64,000 nt of DNA from Silurus meridionalis (lineage: Eukaryota > Chordata > Actinopteri > Siluriformes > Siluridae). This document shows, in pieces, positions 10,336 to 20,576 of this stretch. Positions within the stretch are counted from its first letter, which is position 1, and the number at the start of each line of letters is the position of its first letter. The position numbers and the translations under genes were made by a program. Below the pieces are notes generated by a model. That model made no database searches. It saw nothing but the letters and a program-made list of their open reading frames with translations, and was not told the origin of the DNA. The stretch spans positions 28,818,862 to 28,882,861 of the forward strand of contig NC_060886.1 of NCBI RefSeq assembly GCF_014805685.1, in the 5' to 3' direction.

Positions 10336-10735
10336 TTGCATTAATGATATTAGACTCAAATAGCATGGAAAAGGTGCAAAGAGTTTATCAACATTCCCGA
10401 AAGATGCATTTTAAAACAATAGTAACATTTTGTGCTTACATTAAACTACCAAATTTCTTCCTAGTACCTTTGGTTTGTACCTCGAACTATTCAGACAAGT
10501 TCTAGGCTTAACATTCACATGAATTTCATTTCTAACTTATTTATGCTGTATTTTTACTCTCCTGAGGTAATGTTTTAAAAAAAAAATCACGTGAATAATA
10601 TTAGCCTCGATATCATTTCAAAGAGTGTATCTACAGATTAGAAAGTGCATTTTATCACGCTCATTTTGCTTCCTTCAAACTATATGTTACTTGTTGGTAC
10701 ACTTGACTTGTACCTCAAGATCACGGTTATTGATG
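10336..10735 (+). repeat. Direct duplication, two diverged ~240 bp units
   Basis: Units offset by about 243-245 bp share ATATTAG.CTC, CAAAGAGT.TATC.ACA, GCATTTTA, CATTTTG, AAACTA and TTGTACCTC.A in order (first copy about 10336-10490, second 10590-10735). No inverted ends. An old local tandem duplication or two units of an unnamed repeat. Confidence 0.6.
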
Positions 10736-10794
10736 AATTTATTGAATTAATCCATGTCTCCGTTTACACTAACTCTGCACCATGTATCTAACTT

Positions 10795-10880
10795 TTGTTA
10801 TATTTACTGGCAACCTGATTGGGACGATAGCAATAGTCCCAAATTACTCACCAGAAAGACCACCACACGGAAGAAGGTTC
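10795..10880 (+). repeat. Second copy of the 1262-1350 interspersed repeat
   Basis: TACTGGCAACCTGATTGGGA, CGATAGCAATAG, CCAAATTACTC and GAAAGACCACCACACGG align with the copy near 1.3 kb. Same plus-strand reading (WQPDWDDSNSPKLL, KTTTR). Confidence 0.5.
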
Positions 10881-11059
10881 AAATTTCCACCTGTGGTAAG
10901 AACTGCGAATTAGAACTGACTTTAAAACCACCATCATGAGGTGATTGAGGGCACTTTGTCTTGAAACTGAACAAGTTTATATTTTGAGGCTGCAGCTAAC
11001 AACATTAGCATTGCTAACAGCGCTAACAGTGCTTATGGCAGCATGCATGCGGAGTGTGT

Positions 11060-12110
11060 CAGAGCGGGAAATGCTTTCATCAGTTCTTAGCAAGATGTGC
11101 TAAGACTCCTGACGCCAGGAAGGCAGCAGGACCAGATGGCATAACGGGTCGGGTCCTTAAAGCCTGAGCCGACCGGCTAGCACCAATGTTCATGGAGATA
11201 TTCAAGTTCTTCCTGGAATGGTCAGTAATTGGCGCATGCTTTAAACTGTACATTATAATTATTTCATCCCAAAGAAACCTCAGTCCACCTGCCCCAATGG
11301 CTATTGCCCAGAAATCGTGACCTTGGGTTGTGATGAAGTACTTTGAAAGCCTGGTCAAATAATGATGCCATTGCACACCTCCTACACACAGCTCAGAGCC
11401 ATCTGGACATCAGGATGGGAAATTATGTTCAAATGTTGTGTGCTGACTGCATCTCAGCTTAATTCCATAGTTAATTTGGAAGACCTTAGACTAAGTTTGT
11501 TCCTGTGTCAGTGGATTTCCAACCTCCTGACAAGCAGCTTCACCATCCTTTACACTTAAGCCCTTGGACCGCCCAGGGTTGTGTCCTGAGCCCACTTCTT
11601 TACTTACTGTGTGGCTAATTCTAAGTCTATCACAATCATGAAATTTGCAGACGACACTGCTATGGTGGTCCCCTATGGAGGAGATTAAAAGCCTGAAAAA
11701 CTGGTGCCAGAAGAACAATACAGTTCCAGTGAGAAGAGTAGACCCTTTCTGGTACCTAGGTGTTCACATCATGCAAGACCTTTTCTTGATAGAAAGCTGT
11801 TTTGAATGCAGCACTATACAGGATTAAATGCAACACTGCAACAACTGGACACTCCTATGAACTATCCATCTACAGCAAGCAGTGGGACCAAGAGGGCAGT
11901 AAAGGACTTCAGCCATCTGAACAATAGACTCTTGTCTTTGTTGCAGCACTTTTGCTCCCAGAAGGCCAACACTGTGAGAAAGAGGAGCTTCTTCCCGCAG
12001 GCAATTCGTGACCCTCAACCAGGAAAAGACCTCCGGGGTGGATTTGTTTGGATTCACACCACATACGTTCCTGTTAATATACTTGTATTACCTCCATATG
12101 TATAAATATT
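11060..12110 (+). mobile_element. Rex1-like LINE reverse transcriptase, decayed
   Basis: Ordered reverse-transcriptase pieces on the plus strand, in several frames: AARKAAGPDGITGRVLKA-type sequence near 11110 (fingers region), VVMKYFESLV near 11330, GCVLSP near 11580, and an intact KFADDTAMVV box at 11641 (catalytic Asp pair). Then SLKNWCQKNN, PFWYLGVHI near 11745, and a C-terminal VKDFSHLNNRLLSLLQHF followed by SFFPQAI near 11990. Stops, frameshifts and deletions are frequent, so it cannot be active. Order and wording fit fish Rex1/Babar-like LINEs; the exact clade is uncertain. Related fragments lie at 29040-29570, 33110-33400 and 47330-47720. Confidence 0.75.
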
Positions 12111-12525
12111 TATTCTGTACATTGTGAATACCTCAGCAGTATCCATATCTGCACTGTATTCCAAATATAATCCTGCTTCCATCTATCTTTTATTTGTTAT
12201 CTTCTGTATTTTAGTGTTGTGTTCTTGTGTACAAGTCAATTCTGGTTTATAGAAATTCTATCGTTCTGTACGGAAAGTCCATCAACGCATTTCCAGTGTG
12301 TAGGATGAATGTTGAGTTGAAAACCTAGTTCCTGTTTAAGTTCCTGCTATAACAATTAGCACGATTTTCATATAATTTAGCACCAACAAAATAAGGACTG
12401 GTTCTCTTCCAAATTTTCTTCCTCATGTCATTTCGGTGAGATTTTCTTACTTACCAATACCTCTGGTGTTTTTGTTAGGGATAATTATGGATTTCAATAT
12501 AGCTGTGTGTGACATTGTCTATTGG
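12111..12525. other. Spacer after the LINE, possibly its 3' UTR
   Basis: AT-rich with no defined tail. Part of it may belong to the LINE above. Confidence 0.3.
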
Positions 12526-12529
12526 TATA

Positions 12530-12846
12530 TCTAATAGCGACGAGTCGTTCATGAACGATTTGTTCATTTTAAATGATTCTTTAATGTGACTCAGTAGAAC
12601 GAGGAGTCTTGTTATGTAGAGGAAACGAGGTAATGTAGAGGAAACCAAACCGAGTGGTTCATCTTTCGCCTCTTTTAGACAAAGACGTGCCTTCATTTAT
12701 CACCTGACTCTGATATATGGAGCTATGAAGGTTTAAAGGATCAAAAGAATAAAATGAACTAAATGACAAAAAAAAAAAAAAAAATTGTTAATTTTTATGA
12801 ATGAGATTCAAAGAACCAAGTCACTAAATGATCTTCCCATCTCTAG
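12530..12846 (-). mobile_element. hAT-like element (family D)
   Basis: The right end reads AAGAACCAAGTCACTAAATG then ATCTTCCCATCTCTAG, the reverse complement of the TAGTGATGGGAAGATCGGAT / CACTTGGTTCTTT end seen at 54284. The left end has GAGTCGTTCATGAACGA. This pattern matches a common fish hAT family. Contains an internal poly-A (12768-12784). No transposase. Confidence 0.65.
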
Positions 12847-13019
12847 TATCTATACAAATTTTATTAAATTAATTTAGATAGTTTCTTGTGAACATGGACA
12901 AGCAAGCCAAGAATTCCAGAAGTGATGTGCAATGTATTATTGGCATTAATTTCACCTTTTATTTTGTTAATTAGCAAGTATTTTTGGCTTAATAGAACAA
13001 ACAAAGCGATTAGCGATCA

Positions 13020-13135
13020 TACTACTTGAAAGGAAGTAATAAAACTTGCATTATCTCAATCTACATTGATTCTTATGGGAGGATTTGCTCCGATATACGA
13101 GTAAATTGTTTTGTCGAGGTACTACTTTATATATT
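13020..13135 (+). repeat. Interspersed repeat with ATACGAG...GTCGAGGTAC motifs
   Basis: TGATTCTTATGGGAGGATTT, CGATATACGAGT and TTTGTCGAGGTACTAC match a short element frequent in fish genomes. No boundaries resolved. Confidence 0.4.
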
Positions 13136-13149
13136 CCCAGCAGCAGCAC

Positions 13150-13450
13150 AGACTGGCCTGCCATTATACAGCCAAAATCAGGATCGGATTTGGAGACCAT
13201 GGTAGGAGCTGAGTATTAAGCTTCTCTTTAAAGGCCTTGGTGGTGATGTCCACCACCCATTGGGCCAGACTCTGCTTAGATAACACAGCCTCTCGGTGAC
13301 CAGATCAGATGGCTGCCATCCAAGCTAAATAATCCGGTCTACCGGGCACAGCAAGGGGGAATCTGAGCGTTATCTGGCCACCGATGCAGGGAAGGCGAGC
13401 TTACCACCAGAGCATGCGGTTCTCCCACTCTTCTTCGCTGAACTGATTGC
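13150..13450 (-). mobile_element. Possible retroelement fragment
   Basis: GC content rises here and the minus strand gives a coding-like string near 13230-13330: LSKQSLAQWVVDITTKAFKE, with neighbouring frames holding further natural-looking sequence. The LSKQ.L..WVVD.I..AY pattern resembles DIRS-type tyrosine recombinases, but I cannot confirm catalytic residues, and other retroelements are possible. Confidence 0.35.
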
Positions 13451-13628
13451 AATCATAATGGCCAGTTTTCAAAGACAACTTCTGCACTTTGGCATCTTGC
13501 TGAGGATCTTAAGCAGGAACCTGAACAAAGTGTAAATCTCATGAGGGAAACATGGCAGAAAGAAGCACCTCGTCCATTTCACGATATTTCGTCATGAGTT
13601 TTCAAGGAATGTTGTGTTGAGGAGTATT

Positions 13629-14098
13629 TTCTAGACCAGGGGTCTTCAGTGTTTTTCAGGTCAAGGACCACCCCTTAGGCGATAGAGACATGGGGAGGAA
13701 CTTTAATGTTCAAAATTAATAGAACTTGAATGTAATAATTATAATATTTCAAAAATTAATATTTTATCTTTTTATCTTTTAACAAAAAAAATTAGTCAAG
13801 ATTAATTCAGAAAATAGAAATCTAGACATTTTAATCAAATCAAAAATCTAATAAAATAGAAAAGAATTCTAATAAAATATAAATAAATATGAATATTTTT
13901 CTTTATAAAAATGTGCATTAACACTTATTCTTTTTATTTTTTTTTTTATACTTTGTTTATTCTTATTTATCATAAAAAAAAGTGCAACTGGAAGCTTCTG
14001 TCTCCAAAAATAGAGCCAATTAAGCTCATTCTGATTCTGATTAATTAGACGACCCCCTCCAGTACTTATGGACCTAGTTGAAGACCCATGTGCCAGAC
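13629..14098 (+). mobile_element. Non-autonomous hAT transposon with target duplication
   Basis: The 454 bp body runs 13637-14090. It starts CAGGGGTCTTCAGTGTTTTT and ends TTGAAGACCCATG, imperfect inverted ends. Flanks TTCTAGAC and TGCCAGAC agree at 6 of 8 positions, a decayed 8-bp duplication. The inside is AT-rich without coding. A relative with the same left end is at 20577-21085. Confidence 0.82.
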
Positions 14099-14264
14099 TA
14101 CTGATTCATAATCATAAATTTCTGAAAAAAATTGACCTTTTTAAGGAGAAAAGAAATGAACGTTAAAGCCCTAGAGTTGCATGTTAGGAGAACTCCAAGT
14201 TAGCTAGCAGAAGATTAGTGAAATGCATGCAGAAGAACAGCGAAGTGTTCTAGTGAGACTAACG

Positions 14265-14470
14265 TTAAAAAGTTTGTGGACACCTGATCATAAGACTCTA
14301 TTTGCTCTTCACATCCAGAAAGATGTTCCACTAGATTCTGGCATGTGCTTGTGGAAATTTGTGTTCCTTGAGCCACAACATTAGAAAAGTCAGATTTGGA
14401 ACAGATTTGGATCTTTTAAATCATGGGAACATTGACTTCTATTGCATTCAAAGACATCATATACATATAA
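14265..14470 (+). mobile_element. MITE-like element (family A), partly deleted
   Basis: Starts with the terminal-type sequence AAAAAGTTTGTGGACACCTG, then GATGTTCCACTAGATTCTGG, GTGCTTGTGGAAATTTGTGT, GAGCCACAA.ATTAG, and jumps to GGAACAGATTTGGA and ATTGCATTCAAAGACATCAT. A middle portion is missing compared with other copies. Confidence 0.7.
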
Positions 14471-15000
14471 TATATATATAGGAGTAAGAAAAGTAAAAAT
14501 ATGTCTCTACAGATGCGAAATATATTGCGAATATTGGAAAGTACTCAACTTTTGGACTGTTTTCTAGGTCTTGTCATGGGTGTGCATGAGCAGGAGAATT
14601 TCATTTGCTCACAATGGGAGCTCACCTGAGAAGGAAAAACCACACACAAAAGAAAACACATGCTAGCCAAAAAATTTACTAATTAAGTACGATATTAATA
14701 ATGCAGAAAACTCAGGGTTGCACCCTCTGCTATTTTTTACCTTTGCTGTTGGATTTACATCACGATAAAACCGCCAATCAAACCCTGAATGTCGTGCTTG
14801 ATGTATTTGATTACCCATATCTCTAGCATGCATAAATTTTCATTGAGGATGCACAAAAAAGCGCACAATTCCAAGATGAATGCCGAGCACTTGGAGAAAA
14901 AAATATTGAATCAACAGATGAGCTCAAACATGTCACTGGAGCAATATGTATGCATGCATATGAGTGAAAGGAAACAATAAATTCCTTGTGATCCAGCATT
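14471..15000. other. Unique spacer
   Basis: No supported gene. A short TA-rich patch is present near 14466-14480. Confidence 0.4.
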
Positions 15001-15129
15001 TATTGGCCTTTGTGTATTAGCGTTAGCCTATGAGGAAGGCAGAGCGTCGTGTATACGGACAGTGTGTGCGATTCTGCGAGAGTCTGAGGCTGACACTGAA
15101 GTAATAAGGGCACGAGGAAATAAAGTATA

Positions 15130-15345
15130 CATGCAAAGGTATCATTACAGAGTGTGTGTGCATGCTCCCATGGGTGTATATTATACACGCTGGTGCACAC
15201 ACACGTACACATACACACAAGCTCCTATGTGTCTGTGTGTAGAAGGTTGGTTATGCGTACATGCAAGATCATGCTCCCAGTATGGTGTGTGTGCTCTGCC
15301 ATATACACTGTTTATGCACAATGATGTACTCACATGTGTCCTTCT
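15130..15345 (+). repeat. Imperfect alternating purine-pyrimidine (TG/CA) region
   Basis: Interrupted GTGTGTGTGCATG and CACACACACGTACACATACA blocks that match each other as reverse complements over short lengths. Low complexity; its open frames are by-products of the composition. Confidence 0.7.
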
Positions 15346-15559
15346 CATAACCGCCGAATGTGTCACGCAGAGATGTTGGATTGCACTGAAAATACTTGAT
15401 GCGAATCCAGCACAGGTTTTTCAGCCTTCAGTGAAAAAATTCTGCTTGTGCCACAGTGCTGTAGTTGTAAATTGCGATTCGGGACTGTAGTACTAATTTT
15501 CCTGGTTGTGGCCTGTCCGTATGTCTGCTCAATTCTCTGATTCCAAAAAATCCCACAAC

Positions 15560-15780
15560 AACAGGAAATTACGCAATGCTAGAAATGACCTGCCCGGCGC
15601 CAGCTGTTATGCCGTGTTCAAAGTCAACTAAGGTCACTCATTTGCGCACCTCGGTGCTCCATTAAACAAACTACCTGCAATTTGTTCCAATTTACTGTTT
15701 GACCTCCAGAAATGGGAAGAAACCGTGGTTTCGTTTTATCCTCTTGTACATGACCTCTCATTTAATGTTGAGTTAATTAT
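15560..15780 (+). promoter_or_regulatory. Candidate conserved non-coding element
   Basis: Non-repetitive, with higher GC than the flanks and motif-rich (AAATTACGCAAT, CCGGCGCCAGCTG, AAGTCAACTAAGGTCA, CATTTAATG). No coding frame. Appearance only. Confidence 0.3.
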
Positions 15781-15836
15781 GAAGTAAAATGAACTTACCA
15801 AAGGCAACAATCACTTCTGCTTTTTTTTTTTGTACA

Positions 15837-15861
15837 TACACTATATAGACCATATAGTGTA
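15837..15861. repeat. Short palindrome of two transposon-like ends
   Basis: TACACTATAT - AGACC - ATATAGTGTA: perfect 10-bp arms around a 5-base spacer. The arm equals the outer end of family-A elements (CCATATAGTGTA), so this may be two terminal repeats left after loss of the interior. Confidence 0.6.
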
Positions 15862-15877
15862 TATAGAAAGAACCATA

Positions 15878-16462
15878 TACCCTAATTTCCGGACTATAAA
15901 GCGCACCCATATATAAGCCGCACCCACTGAATTTGACAAATATTTTTATTTTGAACATAAATAAGCCGCACCTGTCTACACTGAAACTAATGTACTTTAC
16001 ACAGGCTTTAACGAAAGACACGTTACACACGGTGTTGAGTTTTGGAAACCTGTCTGTGCTTATATGATTTCTGTTGTAACTGGAGTTAGCGAGCTCTCCC
16101 TTCACCCAGACTCAACGCGCTACAACGGCTTGTATCTAAACAGTAGCCTACCAAGAAAGTCATTGTTCACTGTCTTCCTTCTTCCTTTCACAACTATTTC
16201 TCTCGAGAGTTTATCTTTTGGCATCGGCGTGCATTTAAAAAAAAAAAAAGATTTTTCTCCCGATGCCGTGCAGCTCAGAACACAGGTGAGGCACGTTTTT
16301 TCCGTTTCCGTTCGGAAATTTCATTGGTCTAATGTTATGGGGTTAATTTTTTGGCTTAAAGTTTGTGAAACCGGGAAAAACCCAGGAAAATTTCGTTTCG
16401 TTGTTTAAGCCGCGGGGTTCAAAACCTGGGAAAAAAGTAGCCGCTTATAGTCCGAAAAATAC

Positions 16463-16466
<4 letters not shown>
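15878..16466 (+). mobile_element. Inverted-repeat DNA transposon (CGGACTATAA family), TA-flanked
   Basis: The left end CCCTAATTTCCGGACTATAA faces the right end TTATAGTCCGAAAAATACGG (reverse complement CCGTATTTTTCGGACTATAA). Both are flanked by TA, giving a body of about 585 bp (15880-16464). Near each end sit further AAGCCGC motifs. No transposase. The TA target duplication is suggestive only, because the right side continues into a TA microsatellite. Confidence 0.8.

Positions 16467-16532
<66 letters not shown>
16465..16532 (+). repeat. (TA)n microsatellite
   Basis: About 34 TA units that start exactly where the CGGACTATAA element ends. Confidence 0.95.
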
Positions 16533-16538
<6 letters not shown>

Positions 16539-16574
16539 CACTCACTCTCTTGTGTCTCTGTTTAGCCCCAAAAA

Positions 16575-16765
16575 TTTATTTTGGGGCCTTGATGATTGTT
16601 CATTTGGCTACAAGAGCATTCATGAGATCAAGTACTTTTGGCGAATGAGAAAGTTTAGGGTTTCAGTTTATTCAGAATTTGCTCAATGAAGTTAGAGCTC
16701 AGTGCATTACATTTGAGTCATTCCACTTCAACCACGTCTTCATGGACACTATATCTACAGACCAT
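16575..16765 (+). mobile_element. MITE-like element (family A), fragment
   Basis: TGTTCATTTGGCTACAAGAG, CATTCATGAGATCAAGTACT, then GTTAGAGCTCAGTGCATTAC, TTCCACTTCAACCACGTCTT and CATGGACA, in family-A order with the middle deleted. Confidence 0.6.
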
Positions 16766-18120
16766 TTAAAGGAAGTAAACAATAACGAACGCGATGCGAC
16801 GATACTGTGCATAGCTGATCCTAAAACATTTCCGGTGGCACAGTTTTTAAATCTCAGACCAGTGGAAACAAACTGACTAACAAGCCAAAGGACATGTAAT
16901 TCAATTCTAGCTTATTGAATTTTATTTCTCTAATTCATATTAAATTCATACTAAACACTTTCATTAAAACTAAACCATTTCCAAAAGGAAGTTATTTCCT
17001 GGCCTGAAAAAACATCCAAACACTGAAAAACATGGTTCTAGTTTTAATTTTGACATTTTTATTGTTTGTGTTTTACTGAAAATCTCCAATGACCAAAGAT
17101 GTCACTTCCTTACATGGACAAATGGCTGTTGAAGATAAACTAGTATGAATTTACAATTAAATACGGCTAGAATTGAATAGAGATAATACAGAATGTACAG
17201 AGTGGCCATACCAGTACCATGATTTACATGCAGTAAAGCATCATCAAGATGTCATCAGTGTCCTCAATGTCCTGTTGGGTGATTGTTACTGGATAAAAAA
17301 TGGCCCTGACCCTGCTAATTCTGGTGCAAATGGACTTGTACTTTCTCCTGAATGGATGGTGATCTGTGAAGACGTCTATTGTGGTGTAGATGCTCAATGG
17401 CAGGTGTAGATGATGCATTGGCGGGTTTCACCACCAAGGTAACTGCGGCATTAATAATTAAATGGGTCCATGGTGAGATTTGTGTACAGAATTTGTGTAT
17501 AGAGAACCATTGTATATCTAGAACCATATTTCCCACCTTTTAAATCCAAACTCGGTGTGTTTGGCAAACAAGGTGTGTATCATTTTAACCTCGCTGTCAA
17601 ACAGGGAGAGGGAGAAAAGGATCAGAAATAGTTTTGTAGGCATCTCATTTTGCATGGCATCATAAAACGTGAAATACAAACTCATGAGACTGATTTGATC
17701 TATTTATATATGAAATAAAAAAGGCAGGACATTTATATTTGACACTTCATCATCTTTTTGAGCAGTATTACCTTTGAATGATGGACATGAAGGATAGGAT
17801 GAAGCCCAAAGTGTCTTCTTTTTTTTAAAAGATATCAAATATGTGTATGTAGCACACCTTTGTCAGGAACTGTTAACATTTAAAATAAGGTACGGTAGGT
17901 CATTTTCAGCTGTGAGACCCAAAGCTGTGGCGAAGGCCAACAGGTTAAACAATAATCAGTAAAGCCATGATACAATTCTTGGTCATTTCTTCCTATATGC
18001 ATTTTTTCCCCATTTGAAATCCTAGTACTGTAAAGGATAAATTGGTCTAAAGATTCCAACCCAGTTTAACCATTAGCATTAATCGATTAGCAGCTTTTTT
18101 CCATTGTGTTGGCTGTTATT
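16766..18120. other. Unique AT-rich spacer
   Basis: No coding-like or repeat-like sequence that I can support. Short open frames near 17.2-17.5 kb have no recognised motif. Confidence 0.4.
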
Positions 18121-18129
18121 TCGTTGATG

Positions 18130-18330
18130 TATTTGTTTATGGCTGGTGTTAACGATCTCGATAGAACAATGCGGAATTAGCCATCTGCCTGGCCGTGTAA
18201 TGTTTTGGCTCCACTAGCTAATGCCCATGTTCGATGGCTTTCAGCAACTCCACACAAATAGGCGGTAATGCAAGCGCCAGATGATGTTCCTAATTCTAAA
18301 CCTATATACAGTAGTGCGCTCATATGATCT
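18130..18330 (+). promoter_or_regulatory. Candidate conserved non-coding element
   Basis: Dense, non-repetitive sequence with GGAATTAGCCATCTGCCTGG, CCGTGTAATG, CCACTAGCTAATG and GGCGGTAATGCAAG. TAAT-core homeodomain-like sites and an E-box (CATCTG) occur together. No open frame. Appearance only. Confidence 0.3.
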
Positions 18331-18506
18331 CCCATGCTTTGTGTACTATTTAAATGCTATTAGCTATTGATATGTCAGTCAACAGACCTTCCATTATGGT
18401 TTCCATTTATGTTTTTTAATGCTTTTATTTTCTGAAGATCCATGAAGATTGTAATTAATATAACAATTTGATGGAATGAGCTTGAACAGTTTAGCACTCA
18501 TGTCCA

Positions 18507-18640
18507 TCAGAATATAAACCCATCAATGATGAATGTATAATGAATAGACAGGATCCATCTCAAGATTTTTTCCTCATACCATCTCAGGGAGTTTTTCCTT
18601 CCCATTTCTGCCACTTGCTCATTCATTAGACCTAAACCTC
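18507..18640 (-). repeat. Interspersed repeat (family B), fragment
   Basis: On the minus strand: AATGAGCAAGTGGCAGAAAT, GGAAGGAAAAACTCCCTGAG, ATGGTATGAGGAA and CTTGAGATGGATCC. The same ordered strings occur at 20068-20345, 23590-23900 and 59235-59640. Confidence 0.7.
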
Positions 18641-18726
18641 GAGATTTTATGCATTTAAAATGTAAATTTACAATGTATTTATTTCTATACAACTAATTTG
18701 GTACAATCTCCATTGTTTAACTGTGT

Positions 18727-19192
18727 TATAGAAATACTTGCCCAATATTGTGTTAGTCCCCCTTTTGCTGCTAAAACAGTCGTAACCCGGCGAACATTAA
18801 TAGCATTAACTTCGTTAGCAGTTTGAGCTACATGTGCTGTTGGATCAAACTACACGGACCAGCATTCGCTTCCCACGTGCATCACTGAGCCTTGGCTGCC
18901 CATGACCTTGTCACTGGTTCACCACTGTTCCCTCTTTGGACCACTTTTGATAGAAACTGACCACTGCAAACCAAAACATCCCACATATACCCTGACCCAG
19001 TCGTCTAGCCATCACAATCCGGCTCTCATCAAACTTGCTCATAACCTATTCCTATTTTTCCTGCTTCTAACATATCAAGTTTAAAGACAGAATGTTCCCT
19101 TGATGCTGAAAAAATTCCACTCAATAACAGGTGCCATTATGAAGAGATAATCAGTGGTATTGTCATAATGTTATGGTTGGTTGGTGTATTCC
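18727..19192 (-). mobile_element. Tc1-like transposon, internally deleted
   Basis: On the minus strand the left end begins near 19190 (CATAACATTATGACAATACC), then CTGATTATCTCTTCATAATG, GATGGCTAGACGACTGGGTC, GTGGTCAGTTTCTATCAAAA, GGTCATGGGCAGCCAAGGCT. It then jumps near 18795 to the right end, TTTTAGCAGCAAAAGGGGGA, CTAACACAATATTGGGCAAG. Relative to the ~1.6 kb family consensus known from fish, the DDE catalytic core is gone. The right terminal repeat is too decayed to define. Confidence 0.85.
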
Positions 19193-19323
19193 ATGATCTC
19201 CTTTTTAATAGACATCAGAATCATCCTTATTGCTATTAGTATCATGGGTTGCATGTACAAGGCATTCGTCATGTTGTGCTGGTGCTATAAAATTATATAT
19301 AGTAAATTGTAGTTTGCAGCATG

Positions 19324-19930
19324 AGGTGGTATCAAAAAGTTTCAAGGCTCGCTCTGTTTAAAAGAAAACACTTTATTTATCTATGTTTACACACTATCGC
19401 CTTCAAAATAGTCCCCTTGCACAGCAATACAGCACTTAATGCCTTCCTGCCACTCCTGGAATGTGTCCTGGAAGTGTTATTTTCGTAGCATGTCAAGCAC
19501 CTTTTGCAATTTAATGGCGTCAGTGCAGCGACCTTTGGGGCGGATCTTCATTTTCAGGAAGAGGGCGAAGTCCGCAAATCTGGCGAGTAGCATGGGTGCG
19601 GAAGCGAGATCATGTGGATTGTTTGTCGACGATCATCATGCACAAGTTGCCTAATCGTTTCCACATTTTCGGAAGTTGAGCTCGTTGGAGGTCTTTCTGA
19701 TCTCTTGTCGTTATTCACTTATGTACTTCCACTCTTGAAGCCCTTCGAAACACCTCGAACGACTTGTTGCAGCATCGCCATATGTCATGTCTCCGTGGCA
19801 GGTTTGCCCAGTTTCCGCAGAATTTCACGTTTTTCTCTTCGTTCTAACTTTCCGTCAATGATGAAATCGCAGACGTGGTAATGCACATAGTAAGAAATAG
19901 CACCAGTTATAGGCAGAACTTTTTGATACC
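19324..19930 (-). mobile_element. Mariner element with internal deletion
   Basis: The terminal repeat GGTATCAAAAAGTT stands inverted at both ends (19328 and 19930). Minus-strand translation gives the mariner N-terminus (KLGKPATET, then RPPTSSTSENVETIRQLVHD with DRRQTIHMIS) and then directly the C-terminus (YSP-like junction, FADFALFLKMKIRPKGRCTD, IAVQGDYFEGDS). About 600 bp remains of a usual ~1.3 kb. The first two catalytic aspartates of the DD34D triad are deleted. The copy at 54388-54985 shows the same junction. Confidence 0.88.
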
Positions 19931-20067
19931 ATTTTGTGGACCGTGTTGGTTGTGTTAATGTACATACATTGTAAACATACATCCATTACAACCACACAGA
20001 ATATGCAAAAATAATTATACAAACAGTTTAGAAACATCTTCAAACACATTGGACAGTATATTTCAAG

Positions 20068-20345
20068 TCACTTTTAATTGTATAGTGCTTTTACTGTAAT
20101 AATGGACATTGTCCCAAAAGAGAGACAAATAATTTAATAAATTGCAAATATACATTTTAAATTCAGGTATTAATCTTTATATGTTGTTCTGTAATGAAAA
20201 AAAAAAATCCCTAATTTTGGAATGAGGAAGAAACGTTGAGAGGAACCAGACCCTCATCTTGGATGTCACCGAATGTCCATTCATTACAATTACATCATCG
20301 TTGAAGTACTGTTCATTTAAGGACACTTAAATGCAAAGCTGTTTA
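20068..20345 (+). repeat. Interspersed repeat (family B)
   Basis: ATTGTATAGTGCTTTTACTG, AATGGACATTGTCCCAAA, GAGGAAGAAACGTTGAGAGG, AACCAGACCCTCATCTTGGA, TGTCACC and CATTACAATTACATCATCGT, in the order of other copies. The middle AACTCCCTGAGAT part is lost. No coding. Structure resembles a long non-autonomous fish repeat of uncertain class. Confidence 0.75.
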
Positions 20346-20576
20346 TGGAATGTGTACCCCTACGCAATATAGGAAACTGTTTATATGAATTACAGTCCAA
20401 ATCCATCTTCATGGTTCTTGTTTAATCCTCCAGAGCAACTTCATCGATCTTTAGTCCGTTCGTGAAGAGCCATTTTGATCATCATTTTTAACCATTCATG
20501 TCTGGAAAAACTAAAGAGAAAAGGGTACAGTAATCAATGCACCGTCAATATAGTCAATACACACAATATACTAATG

